Of a stretch of 64,000 bases of DNA, positions 1 to 8,955 are shown in pieces. The notes under the pieces are model-generated. The model was given only the letters and a program-made list of their open reading frames with translations. It did no database searches and had not been told where the DNA came from. Positions within the stretch are counted from its first letter, which is position 1. Each line of letters opens with the position of its first letter. The stretch spans positions 62,001 to 126,000 of the forward strand of contig CAWGGM010000006.1 of assembly GCA_963822115.1 (NCBI GenBank). Reading direction: 5' to 3'. Made by a program: the position numbers and the translations under genes. This DNA is from CAWDXG01 sp963822115 (GTDB lineage: Bacteria; Myxococcota_A; Polyangia; Polyangiales; Polyangiaceae).

Positions 1-1
1 C

Positions 2-163
2 GAGCAGCTGCGGGTGGCGATGCCCTGGCCGTGGTCGACGCAGCTGTTCCGCATCCAGCGCGAGATCGTCCAGCCGCGGCTCGAGAGCGCGGTGCTCTCG
101 CACGAGAGCGCACAGCGGCTGCTGTCCGAAGCGCGGGCCCAGGCGAACAGGAACCTCCGGTGA
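2..163 (+). CDS. Sugar ABC transporter solute-binding protein, C-terminal end only
   Basis: Only the last 53 residues are in the window. The frame is open from base 2 and stops with TGA at 161-163. The text (AMPWPWSTQLFRIQREIVQP, then a helix with SAQRLLSEARAQ) matches the C-terminal helix pair of family 1 extracellular solute-binding proteins, which deliver sugars to a MalFG-type permease. Its stop overlaps the GTG start of the next permease gene by four bases (GTGA), so the two are translationally coupled. The sugar cannot be inferred from this fragment, but the GH92 mannosidase downstream suggests mannose-containing oligosaccharides. Confidence 0.7.
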   Translation, partial: EQLRVAMPWPWSTQLFRIQREIVQPRLESAVLSHESAQRLLSEARAQANRNLR

Positions 164-1026
164 GACCGCGCCGGCCTTTCGACCCCTGGTGGATGTTGGC
201 GCCGACGGCGATCCTGCTGCTCGTCTTCTTCTTCTGGCCGCTTCTCTACGCGGCATATAGAAGCCTGTTCGCCTGGGATCTGCTCACCCCGCCGCGCTGG
301 GTCGGGCTCGACAACTACCGCGTGCTGTTTGCGTCGGGCGAGATCTGGCACGCCTTCTGGACCACGCTGGTGTTCAGCGTCGTGGTGGTGGTCGGCTCGA
401 TGGTGCTGGGTCTGGGCCTGGCGCTGGTGCTCAACCGGCGCGGCGCCTTCTTCAGCTTCGTACGCTCGGCGATCTTCAGCGCCTACGTGATCTCGTGGGT
501 GAGCGTAGCGCTGCTCTTCCTCTGGGTGCTGGATGCGGACGCCGGCGTGCTCACGCATCTATTGCGGGCTCTCGGGCTGCCGACCGCGAACTGGCTCGGC
601 AATCCGCATGTGGCGCTGTACACGCTCGCCGGCGTCACGATCTGGAAGATCACCGGCTACGCCATGGTGCTGTTCGTGGCCGGGCTGCAGGACATCCCTG
701 CCTCGCTCTACGAGGCCGCCTCGCTTGACGGCGCCGGCGGCTGGCATCGCTTTGCCAACGTCACCTGGCCGATGCTCAGGCCGACCGCGGCTTTCGTGGG
801 CACGACCAGCCTGATCCTGACCTTCCAGGTCTTCGACGTGGTGCGCGTGATGACCCAGGGCGGCCCGGTGCGCTCCACCACGGTGTTCGTCTACGCCATC
901 TACGAACAGATCTTCGAGAACCTCAGAGTAGGTCGCGCCAGCGCCGAGGTCGTCATCTTCTTCGTGCTGCTGCTCGGGCTCACGCTCTTGCAGCTGTGGG
1001 CGTGGCGGCGCCAGGAACCGATCTAG
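160..1026 (+). CDS. Carbohydrate ABC transporter permease, MalF type
   Basis: Inner-membrane permease of a binding-protein-dependent sugar importer, 288 residues. I chose the GTG at 160 because it overlaps the stop of the binding-protein gene and immediately precedes the first membrane helix (WMLAPTAILLLVFFFWPLLY); the frame is open further upstream, but that stretch is coding in another frame. About six hydrophobic segments are visible. The EAA loop that contacts the ATPase is clear near the C-terminal third (SLYEAASLDGAGGWHRF). In most genomes the MalG-type partner follows directly. Here it begins about 2 kb later, beyond a reverse-strand lipoprotein gene. Confidence 0.88.
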   Translation: MRPRRPFDPWWMLAPTAILLLVFFFWPLLYAAYRSLFAWDLLTPPRWVGLDNYRVLFASGEIWHAFWTTLVFSVVVVVGSMVLGLGLALVLNRRGAFFSFVRSAIFSAYVISWVSVALLFLWVLDADAGVLTHLLRALGLPTANWLGNPHVALYTLAGVTIWKITGYAMVLFVAGLQDIPASLYEAASLDGAGGWHRFANVTWPMLRPTAAFVGTTSLILTFQVFDVVRVMTQGGPVRSTTVFVYAIYEQIFENLRVGRASAEVVIFFVLLLGLTLLQLWAWRRQEPI

Positions 1027-1038
1027 GACGCGCTCGCG

Positions 1039-3042
1039 CTACTGGATGCAGCTCGGCTGGCAGGTCCCGCCACAGCAGATCTCATCGCTGCAGCACAGTG
1101 GATTGCCGCTTCCGCACGCCGCGCCTTGGCCGCCACATTGTGTGCCGCCGTCGGGCGTGCCGCCGTCGGGCGTGCCAGCGTCGGGCGTGCCAGCGTCGGG
1201 CGTGCCGCCGTGGGCCACCTTCGCCACCCACTGCGCCGAGTGGTTGTGCGCAGTCACGTCCTGGAACGGAAGCCAGAACGCCGGGAAGGACCGGTCGGTC
1301 GAGTCGATCGATCGCGACGGATCGACGATCACCGCCGCCATCCAGATCTGGGGCGCGGCGTACTGGTCGAACGTGACGCCCTTCTTGGTGCCGGGTTGGG
1401 GCTGATCGTAGGTCGGCGATTCCGGCGGATAGTAGTTGTCGAAGCCGGTGTTCTTCAGGCGCAGGCCGTAGTCGCGATTCGAGGAGAAGGTGACCCAGAG
1501 GATCTTGTGGTTCTTGTAGGTCTGCAGCGCCGGGCTCCAGCGTGGCCACGAGTTGCTCAGGCCGGCAGCCTTGTTGAGATTCGGGAGATCGAGCGGCTTG
1601 TCCCCGGCCTGCGGCGGGAAATGGATGATCTTGATGACGCCCTGGCGGCTGTAGAAGCAATCGCCGTTGTTGTTGGCCGCCGACGTGTCGTTGTTCTCGT
1701 TGAAGACGACCCAGTTTCCGTCGACCGACTGGTCCGGGTAGTAGAAGTTCTCCTGGCCCGTGGCTGTCAGGAACGCCTTGAAGCCGGTCAGCGCGCTCGT
1801 GGCCTCGTCGAACGTCGCCGACCAGAGCGAGCCGCCCATGAAATGATGGTCGCCCGCCTTGGAAATCGAGCTCACGCCGCTCACCTGGCCCGGCGCGACG
1901 AACACGAGCGTCTTGTCGTCCTCCGACAGGTTCGGCTGCGTTCCCTGCATCCCGTTCGGCAGCGCGTCGGTCTGGACCAGCGTCGCACCGTCGCCCGTCC
2001 AGACGTCGAAGGAGGTGTCGATGTTCGTAGCGCCTGGTTTGGGCTTGCCTCCCGTCTTGAAGGTGCTGGCGATCATGTACTTGTGGTCGTGAGTGAACGT
2101 CTGGAAGCCAGGACTGACGTTCTTGCCGCCCAGGACCGTACGGTTCGCCACGTCCAGCGTCGTCGTATGCACGTCGCCGAACTCGTCGTCGGCGTCGGGG
2201 TCGTCGAACATGAGCGTCATGCGCGCGCCGTCCTTCGACAGCGTGTGGCAGCCGATACAGGTGCCCGTCGCGCCCGACGTCCAGAACGGCGTCGGCTTCG
2301 GGTCGAAGGTGCCGAAGTCGTGATAGTAGATGCCGCCCGTCGTGCCCGCGACGCCGCCGTAGGTCGCCGACTGCCAATAGTAGATGCCGCCGGTGAGATC
2401 TTCCTTCGCGAAATTGATCGAGATCTTGTCGGCGGACGTGGTGACGCACTGGCCGTTCGCCGTGGCGCGGACCGTGACCTTGACCGGGTCGCCGTCGCGG
2501 TTGGTGTTGGCGATGTCGTTCCAGGCGCCCTGCGGTAGCGTGACCCCGCATCCGGTGCTGGCGCCACCGCGCACCGGCGTGATGGCGTTGCACTTCGTCT
2601 CGACCTTGACGTGGGTGATCGAGTTGTCGAAGTCGACTTCGAACAGCGTCGCGCCCTGCGGTGGCACGAACTGTACCTCGAGCACGTTCATGTTCGGCGG
2701 CAGCAGCACGCCATCGGGCGGATAGGCCACCTTCGGGTTGCCCAGGGACGAAGCCGGGCACGTTGGCGCGGTCGGGCCGGGGAACGGCTGGCAGCCCTTG
2801 CACGGGTAGTTCGATGTCGTACCGCTCGAGCCGCCTGTGCCCGCATTGCCGCCGGCCGCCGCCGAACCGCCTCCCGACCCGCCGGAGTTGCCAGCATCAG
2901 CCGCGGAACCACCGTTGCCGCCGTTGGAGCTGCCGTTGGCGCCGCTGCCGCTGCTACCGCACGCCGCCGCAGCCGCCGCCACCACCAGTGCCAGGACAAG
3001 CCCGAAGCCTGGAACCGACCAGCCACGCAATTCGCGTCTCAT
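1039..3042 (-). CDS. Secreted lipoprotein with beta-propeller-like repeats and a CxxCH motif
   Basis: A 667-residue predicted lipoprotein. The ATG (complement of 3040-3042) has a good AGGAG ribosome binding site and starts a lipoprotein signal peptide (hydrophobic stretch, then AAAAACGSS). The Cys is followed by a long Gly/Ser/Ala linker. The body has WD40/TolB-like blades (for example SPGFQTFTHDHKYMIAST and TQPNLSEDDKTLVFV). A single CIGCH motif at about residues 262-266 could bind haem c or be structural. The C-terminus has a 15-base tandem repeat encoding TPDAG/TPDGG, then a Cys-rich knot. The gene lies antiparallel between two sugar permease genes, 12 bases from the first and 54 from the second. 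A related gene is at the right edge of the window. Function unknown; a surface or outer-membrane role is inferred from the lipobox only. Confidence 0.8.
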   Translation of the reverse strand: MRRELRGWSVPGFGLVLALVVAAAAAACGSSGSGANGSSNGGNGGSAADAGNSGGSGGGSAAAGGNAGTGGSSGTTSNYPCKGCQPFPGPTAPTCPASSLGNPKVAYPPDGVLLPPNMNVLEVQFVPPQGATLFEVDFDNSITHVKVETKCNAITPVRGGASTGCGVTLPQGAWNDIANTNRDGDPVKVTVRATANGQCVTTSADKISINFAKEDLTGGIYYWQSATYGGVAGTTGGIYYHDFGTFDPKPTPFWTSGATGTCIGCHTLSKDGARMTLMFDDPDADDEFGDVHTTTLDVANRTVLGGKNVSPGFQTFTHDHKYMIASTFKTGGKPKPGATNIDTSFDVWTGDGATLVQTDALPNGMQGTQPNLSEDDKTLVFVAPGQVSGVSSISKAGDHHFMGGSLWSATFDEATSALTGFKAFLTATGQENFYYPDQSVDGNWVVFNENNDTSAANNNGDCFYSRQGVIKIIHFPPQAGDKPLDLPNLNKAAGLSNSWPRWSPALQTYKNHKILWVTFSSNRDYGLRLKNTGFDNYYPPESPTYDQPQPGTKKGVTFDQYAAPQIWMAAVIVDPSRSIDSTDRSFPAFWLPFQDVTAHNHSAQWVAKVAHGGTPDAGTPDAGTPDGGTPDGGTQCGGQGAACGSGNPLCCSDEICCGGTCQPSCIQ

Positions 3043-3096
3043 GATTTTCCGCTCCTGATTCCGCCCAAGTAACAATTTTCTCACACTCGCAGATCC

Positions 3097-4008
3097 ATGA
3101 CAAGGCGGGTTTCCGCTGACGCGCGCGTCGCGTCCTGGCATTGTCGGGGAACGTCGCACACCCGCGCACAATCTCTCCCCACGGCAAGCAGTGCGTCGAA
3201 AGCACGCAAGGCCGCCATCTATCTCGGCCTTGGGCTGGTCGCGCTCGTATGGCTCCTGCCTTACCTGTGGATGCTCTCGACCAGCTTCAAGACGCTGCCG
3301 GAGATCGTAGCGGCGCCGGCCGCTCCCCTGCCCGCTGCGTTCAACCTGGGCGCATACCGCGACGTGCTGCACACGATGCCCATCGGTCGTTACTTCTGGA
3401 ACACCACCGTGATGGCCCTCGGCATCGCGCTGATCCAGATCCTGGTCGCGCTGCCGGCCGGCTACGCCCTGGCCAAGCTGCGCTTCACCGGCCGCGGCGT
3501 CGCGTTCACCGCGGTCGTCGCAACGCTCTTGATCCCGGCCCAGGTGCGCTTCGTGCCCGTGTTCGCGATGCTCGCCGACGTGCACCTGGTCAACACGATG
3601 GCCGCGCTGATCCTGCCCTTCGGCGTCAGCGCGTTCGGTATATTCCTGGTGCGCCAGGCGCTGCTCTCGGTTCCCGATTCGCTGATCGAGGCGGCCCGCA
3701 TGGACGGCGCGAGCGAGCTGCGCATCGTGTACGGCCTGCTGGCGCCGCTGCTCAAGCCGACGCTGGCGGCGCTGTTCCTGTTCAGCTTCGTGTTCCACTG
3801 GAACGACTACTTCTGGCCGCTGGTGATGACCACCGACGACGCCGTGCGCACGCTTCCGCTCGGCATCGCGCTGCTGCGCGAACAGGGCACGGGCGTGCGC
3901 TGGCACATCGTGATGGCCGGCAACGTGCTGTTGAGCTTCCCCGCCCTGGCCGTGTTTGCCCTGGCGCAGAAGCACCTGCTCCGTGCCGTCGTGTCGCGCG
4001 CGGCTTGA
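3097..4008 (+). CDS. Carbohydrate ABC transporter permease, MalG type
   Basis: Second inner-membrane permease of the sugar importer, 303 residues. The only plausible start in this frame is ATG at 3097. It gives an unusually long hydrophilic N-terminus (about 38 residues) before the first helix (AAIYLGLGLVALVWLLPYLW), and no clear ribosome binding site precedes it. The ABC-contacting EAA loop is intact (SLIEAARMDGASELRI). About six membrane helices are visible. The odd leader may reflect the event that placed the reverse-strand lipoprotein gene immediately upstream, so the native start may have been lost. It should pair with the MalF-type subunit at 160-1026; no ATPase gene is in the window. 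Confidence 0.85.
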   Translation: MTRRVSADARVASWHCRGTSHTRAQSLPTASSASKARKAAIYLGLGLVALVWLLPYLWMLSTSFKTLPEIVAAPAAPLPAAFNLGAYRDVLHTMPIGRYFWNTTVMALGIALIQILVALPAGYALAKLRFTGRGVAFTAVVATLLIPAQVRFVPVFAMLADVHLVNTMAALILPFGVSAFGIFLVRQALLSVPDSLIEAARMDGASELRIVYGLLAPLLKPTLAALFLFSFVFHWNDYFWPLVMTTDDAVRTLPLGIALLREQGTGVRWHIVMAGNVLLSFPALAVFALAQKHLLRAVVSRAA

Positions 4009-4040
4009 GCGCCGCGGCGCGTGGCGTATCCTGTTCCGTC

Positions 4041-6374
4041 ATGAGGTCCCCCACGACCGCGCGCTGGCTCTGGCCGGCAGCTGCTCTGCTGCTCGCCGGC
4101 TGCGGCTCGAGCGCGCCCCCGTCGGGGCACGACCCCGCGCCGGTCTCGACCAGCCCGGGCACGAAGGGCGCCGTCCCGCTGGTCGACGTGTTCATCGGCA
4201 CCGACGACAGCGACTCGCCCAATCCGGTCCCCGGCGGCAAGGGGGGCTCGACGTATCCCGGCGCCGCGCTGCCTTTCGGCATGGTGCAGCTCAGCCCGGA
4301 CACGCCGTTCGCGTCGCCGCCGGGCTACAAACACTCCGACAAGAGCGTCATCGCGTTCAGCCTGACGCATCTGGACGGCGCCGGCTGCGCCGGCGAGCGC
4401 GACTTCCCGATCTTTCCGCTCATCGCAAAGCCCACCGCCACGCTCGATCGCTCCGATACCCTCGATCACGCGACGGAGATCGCCTCGCCAGGCTTCTACG
4501 AGGTGACGCTCGGCTCGGGCATCAAGGTCGATCTGACGGCGACCCAGCGCTCGGGCTTCGCGCGCTTCACCTTCCCGAAGGGCACCGGCCAGTATCTGAC
4601 CATCGGGTCCGGCACCAAGAGCGACCTGCTGTCGACACTCGGATTCGAGGCCACGCTGGCCGGCAAGCGCCTCCTCACGGGCTCGCACGAAAACGGCCTC
4701 TTCTGCGCCAGCACCTCCAGCTATCGTGTCTACTTTGCCGCCCGCTTCGACCGCGACATCGCCGACCACGGAACGTGGGACCACGGCACGCTCTCGTCCG
4801 GCGCAAAGCAGGTCTCGACCAGGGACGGCGGGTTCTACGTCGGCTTCGACGACGCCGGCCGCAGCGTCGTCCAGATGAAGATCGGGCTTTCCTACACCAG
4901 CACCGACGCCGCGCTGGCAAACCTCGACGCGGAGAGCCCCGACTGGGACTTCGACGCCGTGCACCAGAAGGCCATCGACGCCTGGAACGGCTACCTCGAC
5001 CGCGTGAAGGTCGAGGGCGGCAGCGCCGACGAGCAAAAGGGCTTCTACACCGCGCTCTATCACGTGCTCCTGCAGCCTGCGGTGGCCAGCGACGTGGACG
5101 GCAGCGCGATCGGCTTCGACGACAAGGTGAAGAAGCTCTCGTACACGCGCTACCAGAACTTCTCCGGCTGGGACATCTACCGCTCCTGGGTGCAGCTCGT
5201 CAGCGTGCTCGCTCCCAAAGAAGCCAGCGACATGATGCAGTCGCTGGTCGACGCGGCGGGCGAGTGCGGCGCGCTGCCGCGCTGGGCGATCGCCAACGAC
5301 GAGGCCGGCGTGATGGTCGGCGATCCGTCCGACGCCATCCTGGCGAACGCCTACGCCTTCGGTGCCCGCGGCTTCGACAAGAAGGCGGCGCTTTCGCACA
5401 TGCTGGAGGGTGCGACGGACCCGGCCGCGAAGTGCAACAACTACGCGGCGCGGCCGGCGCTGTCCGACTACCTGTCGCTCCACTACTGCCCGGCCGACGC
5501 CAAGGTGTGGGGCCCGCCCTCGGCGACACTCGAGTATGCCGTTGCCGACGCCGCGATCGCCCAGTTCGCAGGCGCCCTGGGCGACACGACGAACCAGCAG
5601 AAGTTCCTCGATCGCGCTCGCTACTGGCAGAACACGTTCGACCCGTCGGCGAGCGGCGAGGGCTTCTCCGGCTACGTGATGCCGCGGCTGCGCAGCGACC
5701 AGAACGGCCAGCCCGCGTTCAACGAGGTCGACGTGGCCGACGACAGCGCGTTCGTCGAGGGCAACGCCGCGCAGTACACGTTCATGGTGCCGCAGGATCC
5801 GTACGGGCTGATCCAGGCCCTGGGCGGCGACCAGAGCTTCGTCCAGCGCCTCGATGCGCTGATGTCCAAGCTCAACGCCGGCACCAAGCTGCCCAACTTC
5901 TACATGGGCGACGAGCCGCAGTTCGGCACACCGTGGCTGTACGCCTACGCCGGCCGCGCCGACCGCGTGCAGTCCGTCGTGCAGCGCATCGAGACGCAGG
6001 CCTTCCGCCCCACGCCCGGCGGGCTGCCCGGCAACGACGACCTCGGCGCGACCTCGTCATGGCTGGTGTGGGCGATGCTGGGCATGTACCCGGCCGAGCC
6101 CGGCGTCGGCGGCCTGGTCGTCGGCAGCCCCGTCTTCCCCAAGGCGACCATCACGCTCGAGAGCGGCAAGCAGATCGTCATCACCGCCGACGGCGCCGCG
6201 CCCGACGCGCCGTACGTGCAGAGCCTGTCCGTCGACGGCAAGGCGACTACGAAGAGCTGGATCGACTGGAAACAGCTCTCGGGCGGCGCAACCCTGGCCT
6301 TCAAGCTCGGCAAGGCGGCGAACAGCGCCTTCGGCAGCGCGCAGAGCGACCGCCCGCCGTCGAGCTACCCGTAG
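4041..6374 (+). CDS. GH92 family alpha-mannosidase, lipoprotein
   Basis: A 777-residue exo-acting alpha-mannosidase of glycoside hydrolase family 92, a calcium-dependent inverting family that acts on alpha-linked mannose of glycans. The ATG at 4041 begins a lipoprotein signal (WLWPAAALLLAGCGSS), 32 bases after malG. Family landmarks are present in order: VFIGTDDSDSPNPVPGG near the N-terminus, SLTHLDGAGC, SGWDIYRSWVQL, GVMVGDPSDAILANAYAFG, and near the C-terminus GLPGNDDLGATSSWLVWAMLG and GSPVFPKATI. Length fits the family. Placement behind the sugar permeases suggests that mannose oligosaccharides are trimmed outside the cytoplasm and imported. Confidence 0.93.
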   Translation: MRSPTTARWLWPAAALLLAGCGSSAPPSGHDPAPVSTSPGTKGAVPLVDVFIGTDDSDSPNPVPGGKGGSTYPGAALPFGMVQLSPDTPFASPPGYKHSDKSVIAFSLTHLDGAGCAGERDFPIFPLIAKPTATLDRSDTLDHATEIASPGFYEVTLGSGIKVDLTATQRSGFARFTFPKGTGQYLTIGSGTKSDLLSTLGFEATLAGKRLLTGSHENGLFCASTSSYRVYFAARFDRDIADHGTWDHGTLSSGAKQVSTRDGGFYVGFDDAGRSVVQMKIGLSYTSTDAALANLDAESPDWDFDAVHQKAIDAWNGYLDRVKVEGGSADEQKGFYTALYHVLLQPAVASDVDGSAIGFDDKVKKLSYTRYQNFSGWDIYRSWVQLVSVLAPKEASDMMQSLVDAAGECGALPRWAIANDEAGVMVGDPSDAILANAYAFGARGFDKKAALSHMLEGATDPAAKCNNYAARPALSDYLSLHYCPADAKVWGPPSATLEYAVADAAIAQFAGALGDTTNQQKFLDRARYWQNTFDPSASGEGFSGYVMPRLRSDQNGQPAFNEVDVADDSAFVEGNAAQYTFMVPQDPYGLIQALGGDQSFVQRLDALMSKLNAGTKLPNFYMGDEPQFGTPWLYAYAGRADRVQSVVQRIETQAFRPTPGGLPGNDDLGATSSWLVWAMLGMYPAEPGVGGLVVGSPVFPKATITLESGKQIVITADGAAPDAPYVQSLSVDGKATTKSWIDWKQLSGGATLAFKLGKAANSAFGSAQSDRPPSSYP

Positions 6375-6476
6375 CCGGACGGAGTCAACACGAAGGCCGA
6401 AGGGCCGAAGGTTTCTTTTTGGGTCGAGCGCTGTCGCGTCCAGGCGCGGCTCATCCAGCGGCTGGGCGTACTCGAC

Positions 6477-7550
6477 TCAGAAGCGCGCGGTGAGGCCCAG
6501 GCCCGGCGCGCCCGCGCCGCTCGGCGAGAGGCGGTCGAGCGCGGGATTGGACCAGGATGTGTGGCGGAGCGGGGCGGCTTCCATCGGGGTGACGGTGATG
6601 GACGCCTTGTCGTGCTGCAGGGCCAGGGCCAGACCGACGCCAATGCCCGCCGCCATCAAGATTCCGCCGGCGACAATCTCCCCGGTATCCGAAGTCGACG
6701 TCACCGTGCACTCGCCCGTGAGCCACTGTGACGAGCAGTCGTGCGTCGTGTTTGTGAGGCCCAGTGCCATCACTACGGTTCCGGCAGCAACGCCTCCGCC
6801 CAGAACAACCCATCCCGCGACCCGGAGTCCGGTCTTCTTCTTGTAGTGGGCGGTCAGCCTGGATTCGCCCTCGGGTACCTTGATGGCCCCCGCTTCCACG
6901 GGTGAGCCGTCCTGTCGCGACACCGCCAGCGTCTGCGTCCCGGCGGGTAGCGACGCGTCGCATGGAGCGGTGCAGATGACGTCGTAACCACTCGCGATGG
7001 CGGAGCCTCCCGGCCCCACGGCAACTGCAGTGCCGCTCTTGCGATACACCGTCAACCCGGGTTGGTCGCCCTTGATCAAGAGCCGCGCCTCGCCGGCGTG
7101 CAGGGTGATGATCGGCTTCGTGCTCTCCGCACCCGCCGACTTCGGTTCCGGCTTCGCGGGAGGCGCCCCCGGAGGCGCGACCGGTTGCGCGTCTGGCCGC
7201 TGCGCCGCCGGCCCCGCGTACTTCACGTCCTTCATCGCGAAGGTCTTGGTCGCGCCGGTGACGGTGACGATCACCACGTGATCGCCCGGCACCTTCTCGC
7301 TGATCGTGCCGCGGTACATGCCGCCGTCTTTCAGCTCGACAAGGTCCGGCGGAGCCGCCTGCGGAGCTGCGGCTGAAGGCGCGGGCGCCCCGCTAGCCGA
7401 AGGCGCCGGAGTCGCTGTCGCAGGCGGCGCAGCGCTGCCCGATGCGGCTGGAGCCGGCGTCTTTGCGGCCGATTCGGCCAGCGCCGGCACGCCCGGCACC
7501 AGCATCCCCACGATCAACAGCGAAATGCCCCCAGCTCGAAACGTCCGCAT
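6477..7550 (-). CDS. Secreted or membrane PEGA-like protein of unknown function
   Basis: A 357-residue protein. I start it at the ATG complementary to 7548-7550, which has a GGGAGG ribosome binding site and begins a signal peptide (GGISLLIVGMLVPGVPALA). An Ala/Pro-rich low-complexity segment follows to about residue 70, then a small beta domain (KDGGMYRGTISEKVPGDHVV). A PEGA-like region comes next (VYRKSGTAVAVGPGG, then CDASLPAGTQTLAVSRQDG), then two hydrophobic helices (VAGWVVLGGGVAAGTVVMAL and IVAGGILMAAGIGVGLAL). Proteins of this architecture are common in myxobacteria and are generally uncharacterised. It converges with the GH92 gene. Confidence 0.7.
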   Translation of the reverse strand: MRTFRAGGISLLIVGMLVPGVPALAESAAKTPAPAASGSAAPPATATPAPSASGAPAPSAAAPQAAPPDLVELKDGGMYRGTISEKVPGDHVVIVTVTGATKTFAMKDVKYAGPAAQRPDAQPVAPPGAPPAKPEPKSAGAESTKPIITLHAGEARLLIKGDQPGLTVYRKSGTAVAVGPGGSAIASGYDVICTAPCDASLPAGTQTLAVSRQDGSPVEAGAIKVPEGESRLTAHYKKKTGLRVAGWVVLGGGVAAGTVVMALGLTNTTHDCSSQWLTGECTVTSTSDTGEIVAGGILMAAGIGVGLALALQHDKASITVTPMEAAPLRHTSWSNPALDRLSPSGAGAPGLGLTARF

Positions 7551-7684
7551 CGCCCGACCTCCCGCGCCCACCGACGCAGGACGACTATATCAACGCGCGC
7601 AGGCGCCGTGAGGGAAATCCACGTGGATGCGAGCATCCACGGCCATTCCATGTTGATGACGAGCAGGAAATAGCTGTGGCGCGC

Positions 7685-8782
7685 TCACACCACCCGATGC
7701 AGCCAGCCGTGCCTATCCTCGGCGCGGCCGTGCTGGATGTCGAGCAGGGCCGTGCGCAACTGCGTGGCGACGGGGCCCGGCTCGCCGCCGTGGATCTTCC
7801 ACTCGCCGTGCTTGCTGCGGACGCTGCCGATGGGCGTGATGACCGCCGCGGTGCCACAGGCGAACGCTTCGACCATGCGGCCCTCGGAGAGCGCCTTGCC
7901 CCACTCCTCCACGCTCACCGTGCGCTCTTCCGTCTCGTAGCCGAGATCGTTGCCGAGCGTCATCAGGCTGTCGCGCGTCACGCCGGGCAACAGCGTGCCG
8001 GTCAGCTTCGGCGTGACCAGCACCGTCTTGCCGCCCTCCTGGTAGACGAAGAAGACGTTCATTCCGCCCATCTCCTCGACGATCTGGTGCGTGCAGGCGT
8101 CGGTCCACACCACCTGGTCGCAGCCCTTCTCGAGGGCCTGGGCCTGCGCCGCCAGGCTTGCGGCGTAGTTGCCCGCGCACTTGGCGAAGCCCGTCCCACC
8201 CGGCGCTGCGCGCGAGTAGTCCTCGCTGATCCACACGTTGACGGGCTTCACCCCACGCGGGAAGTAGGCCGCCGAGGGCGAGCCGAACAGGATGAACTTG
8301 TAGGTCTTTGCCGGCCTGACGCCGAGCGCCGGCTCGGTCGAGATCATCAGCGGGCGCATGTACAGGCTGTGCCCGACTTCCCTCGGCACCCACGCCTGCT
8401 CCTGGCGGATCAGGGCGTCGCCCGCAGCGGTGAACAGCTCCACCGGCAGCGGGGGCATCGCCAACCGCGTCGCGGAACTGTTGAAGCGCTCCGCGTTCTT
8501 CTGCGCCCGGAACGTGCACACGCCGCCGTCCTTCTGCGAGTACGCCTTGTAGCCCTCGAAGATCGCCTGCCCGTAGTGCAGCACGCTCGCTGCCGGGTCG
8601 AGCGTGAGCGGCGCGTACGGCGAGAGCACCGCGCGCTGCCAGCCGCCGTCCCTGTACTCGGCCACCACCATGTGCTCCGTGTAGATCCGGCCGAAGCCGA
8701 GATCCTTCATGCGTTCGGCGCGCTGGGCGTCGCTCATGGGGTTTTCAAGAGGACGGAGATCGATGAGGTCGCTGGTGGTCAT
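7685..8782 (-). CDS. ilvE: Branched-chain amino acid aminotransferase
   Basis: A 365-residue PLP-dependent fold-type IV aminotransferase of the bacterial/eukaryotic BCAT (type II) group. It interconverts leucine, isoleucine and valine with their 2-oxo acids. The start is the ATG complementary to 8780-8782; the next in-frame Met codons upstream would add only Pro/Gly-rich sequence. Landmarks: LHYGQAIFEGYKAY near residue 70, FAKCAGNYAASLAAQ with the PLP lysine at residue 201, the segment CDQVVWTDACTHQIVEEMGGMN in two parts (CDQVVWTDA, then IVEEMGGMNVFF), and LLPGVTRDSL. Length matches the family. It stands alone between a PEGA-like protein and a divergent muramidase gene. Confidence 0.94.
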   Translation of the reverse strand: MTTSDLIDLRPLENPMSDAQRAERMKDLGFGRIYTEHMVVAEYRDGGWQRAVLSPYAPLTLDPAASVLHYGQAIFEGYKAYSQKDGGVCTFRAQKNAERFNSSATRLAMPPLPVELFTAAGDALIRQEQAWVPREVGHSLYMRPLMISTEPALGVRPAKTYKFILFGSPSAAYFPRGVKPVNVWISEDYSRAAPGGTGFAKCAGNYAASLAAQAQALEKGCDQVVWTDACTHQIVEEMGGMNVFFVYQEGGKTVLVTPKLTGTLLPGVTRDSLMTLGNDLGYETEERTVSVEEWGKALSEGRMVEAFACGTAAVITPIGSVRSKHGEWKIHGGEPGPVATQLRTALLDIQHGRAEDRHGWLHRVV

Positions 8783-8955
8783 GGCGGATGTTTCCAGGCA
8801 GGGCGGCCCCCCGGGACCGGCCGCAGCCATCATGCACGTTGCCGGCGCCACTGCAAGCCATCGGACCCGCACTTGTCAGCCTGGGAACGCGGATTTTGGG
8901 CTATTCTAGCAGCTGGCCCGGCGCAGTACCCCCGCCACGCGAATGGAGGCCGTCG

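Noticed and set aside
1126..2538. 470-residue forward frame opposite the beta-propeller lipoprotein
   Set aside because: Composition is Arg/Val-rich shadow sequence; the reverse strand has a lipoprotein signal, a ribosome binding site and family-like blocks.
6398..6420. Weak terminator after the GH92 gene (GGCCGAAGGGCC followed by TTTCTTTTT)
   Set aside because: The stem is only about four base pairs, so it is not supported as a terminator.
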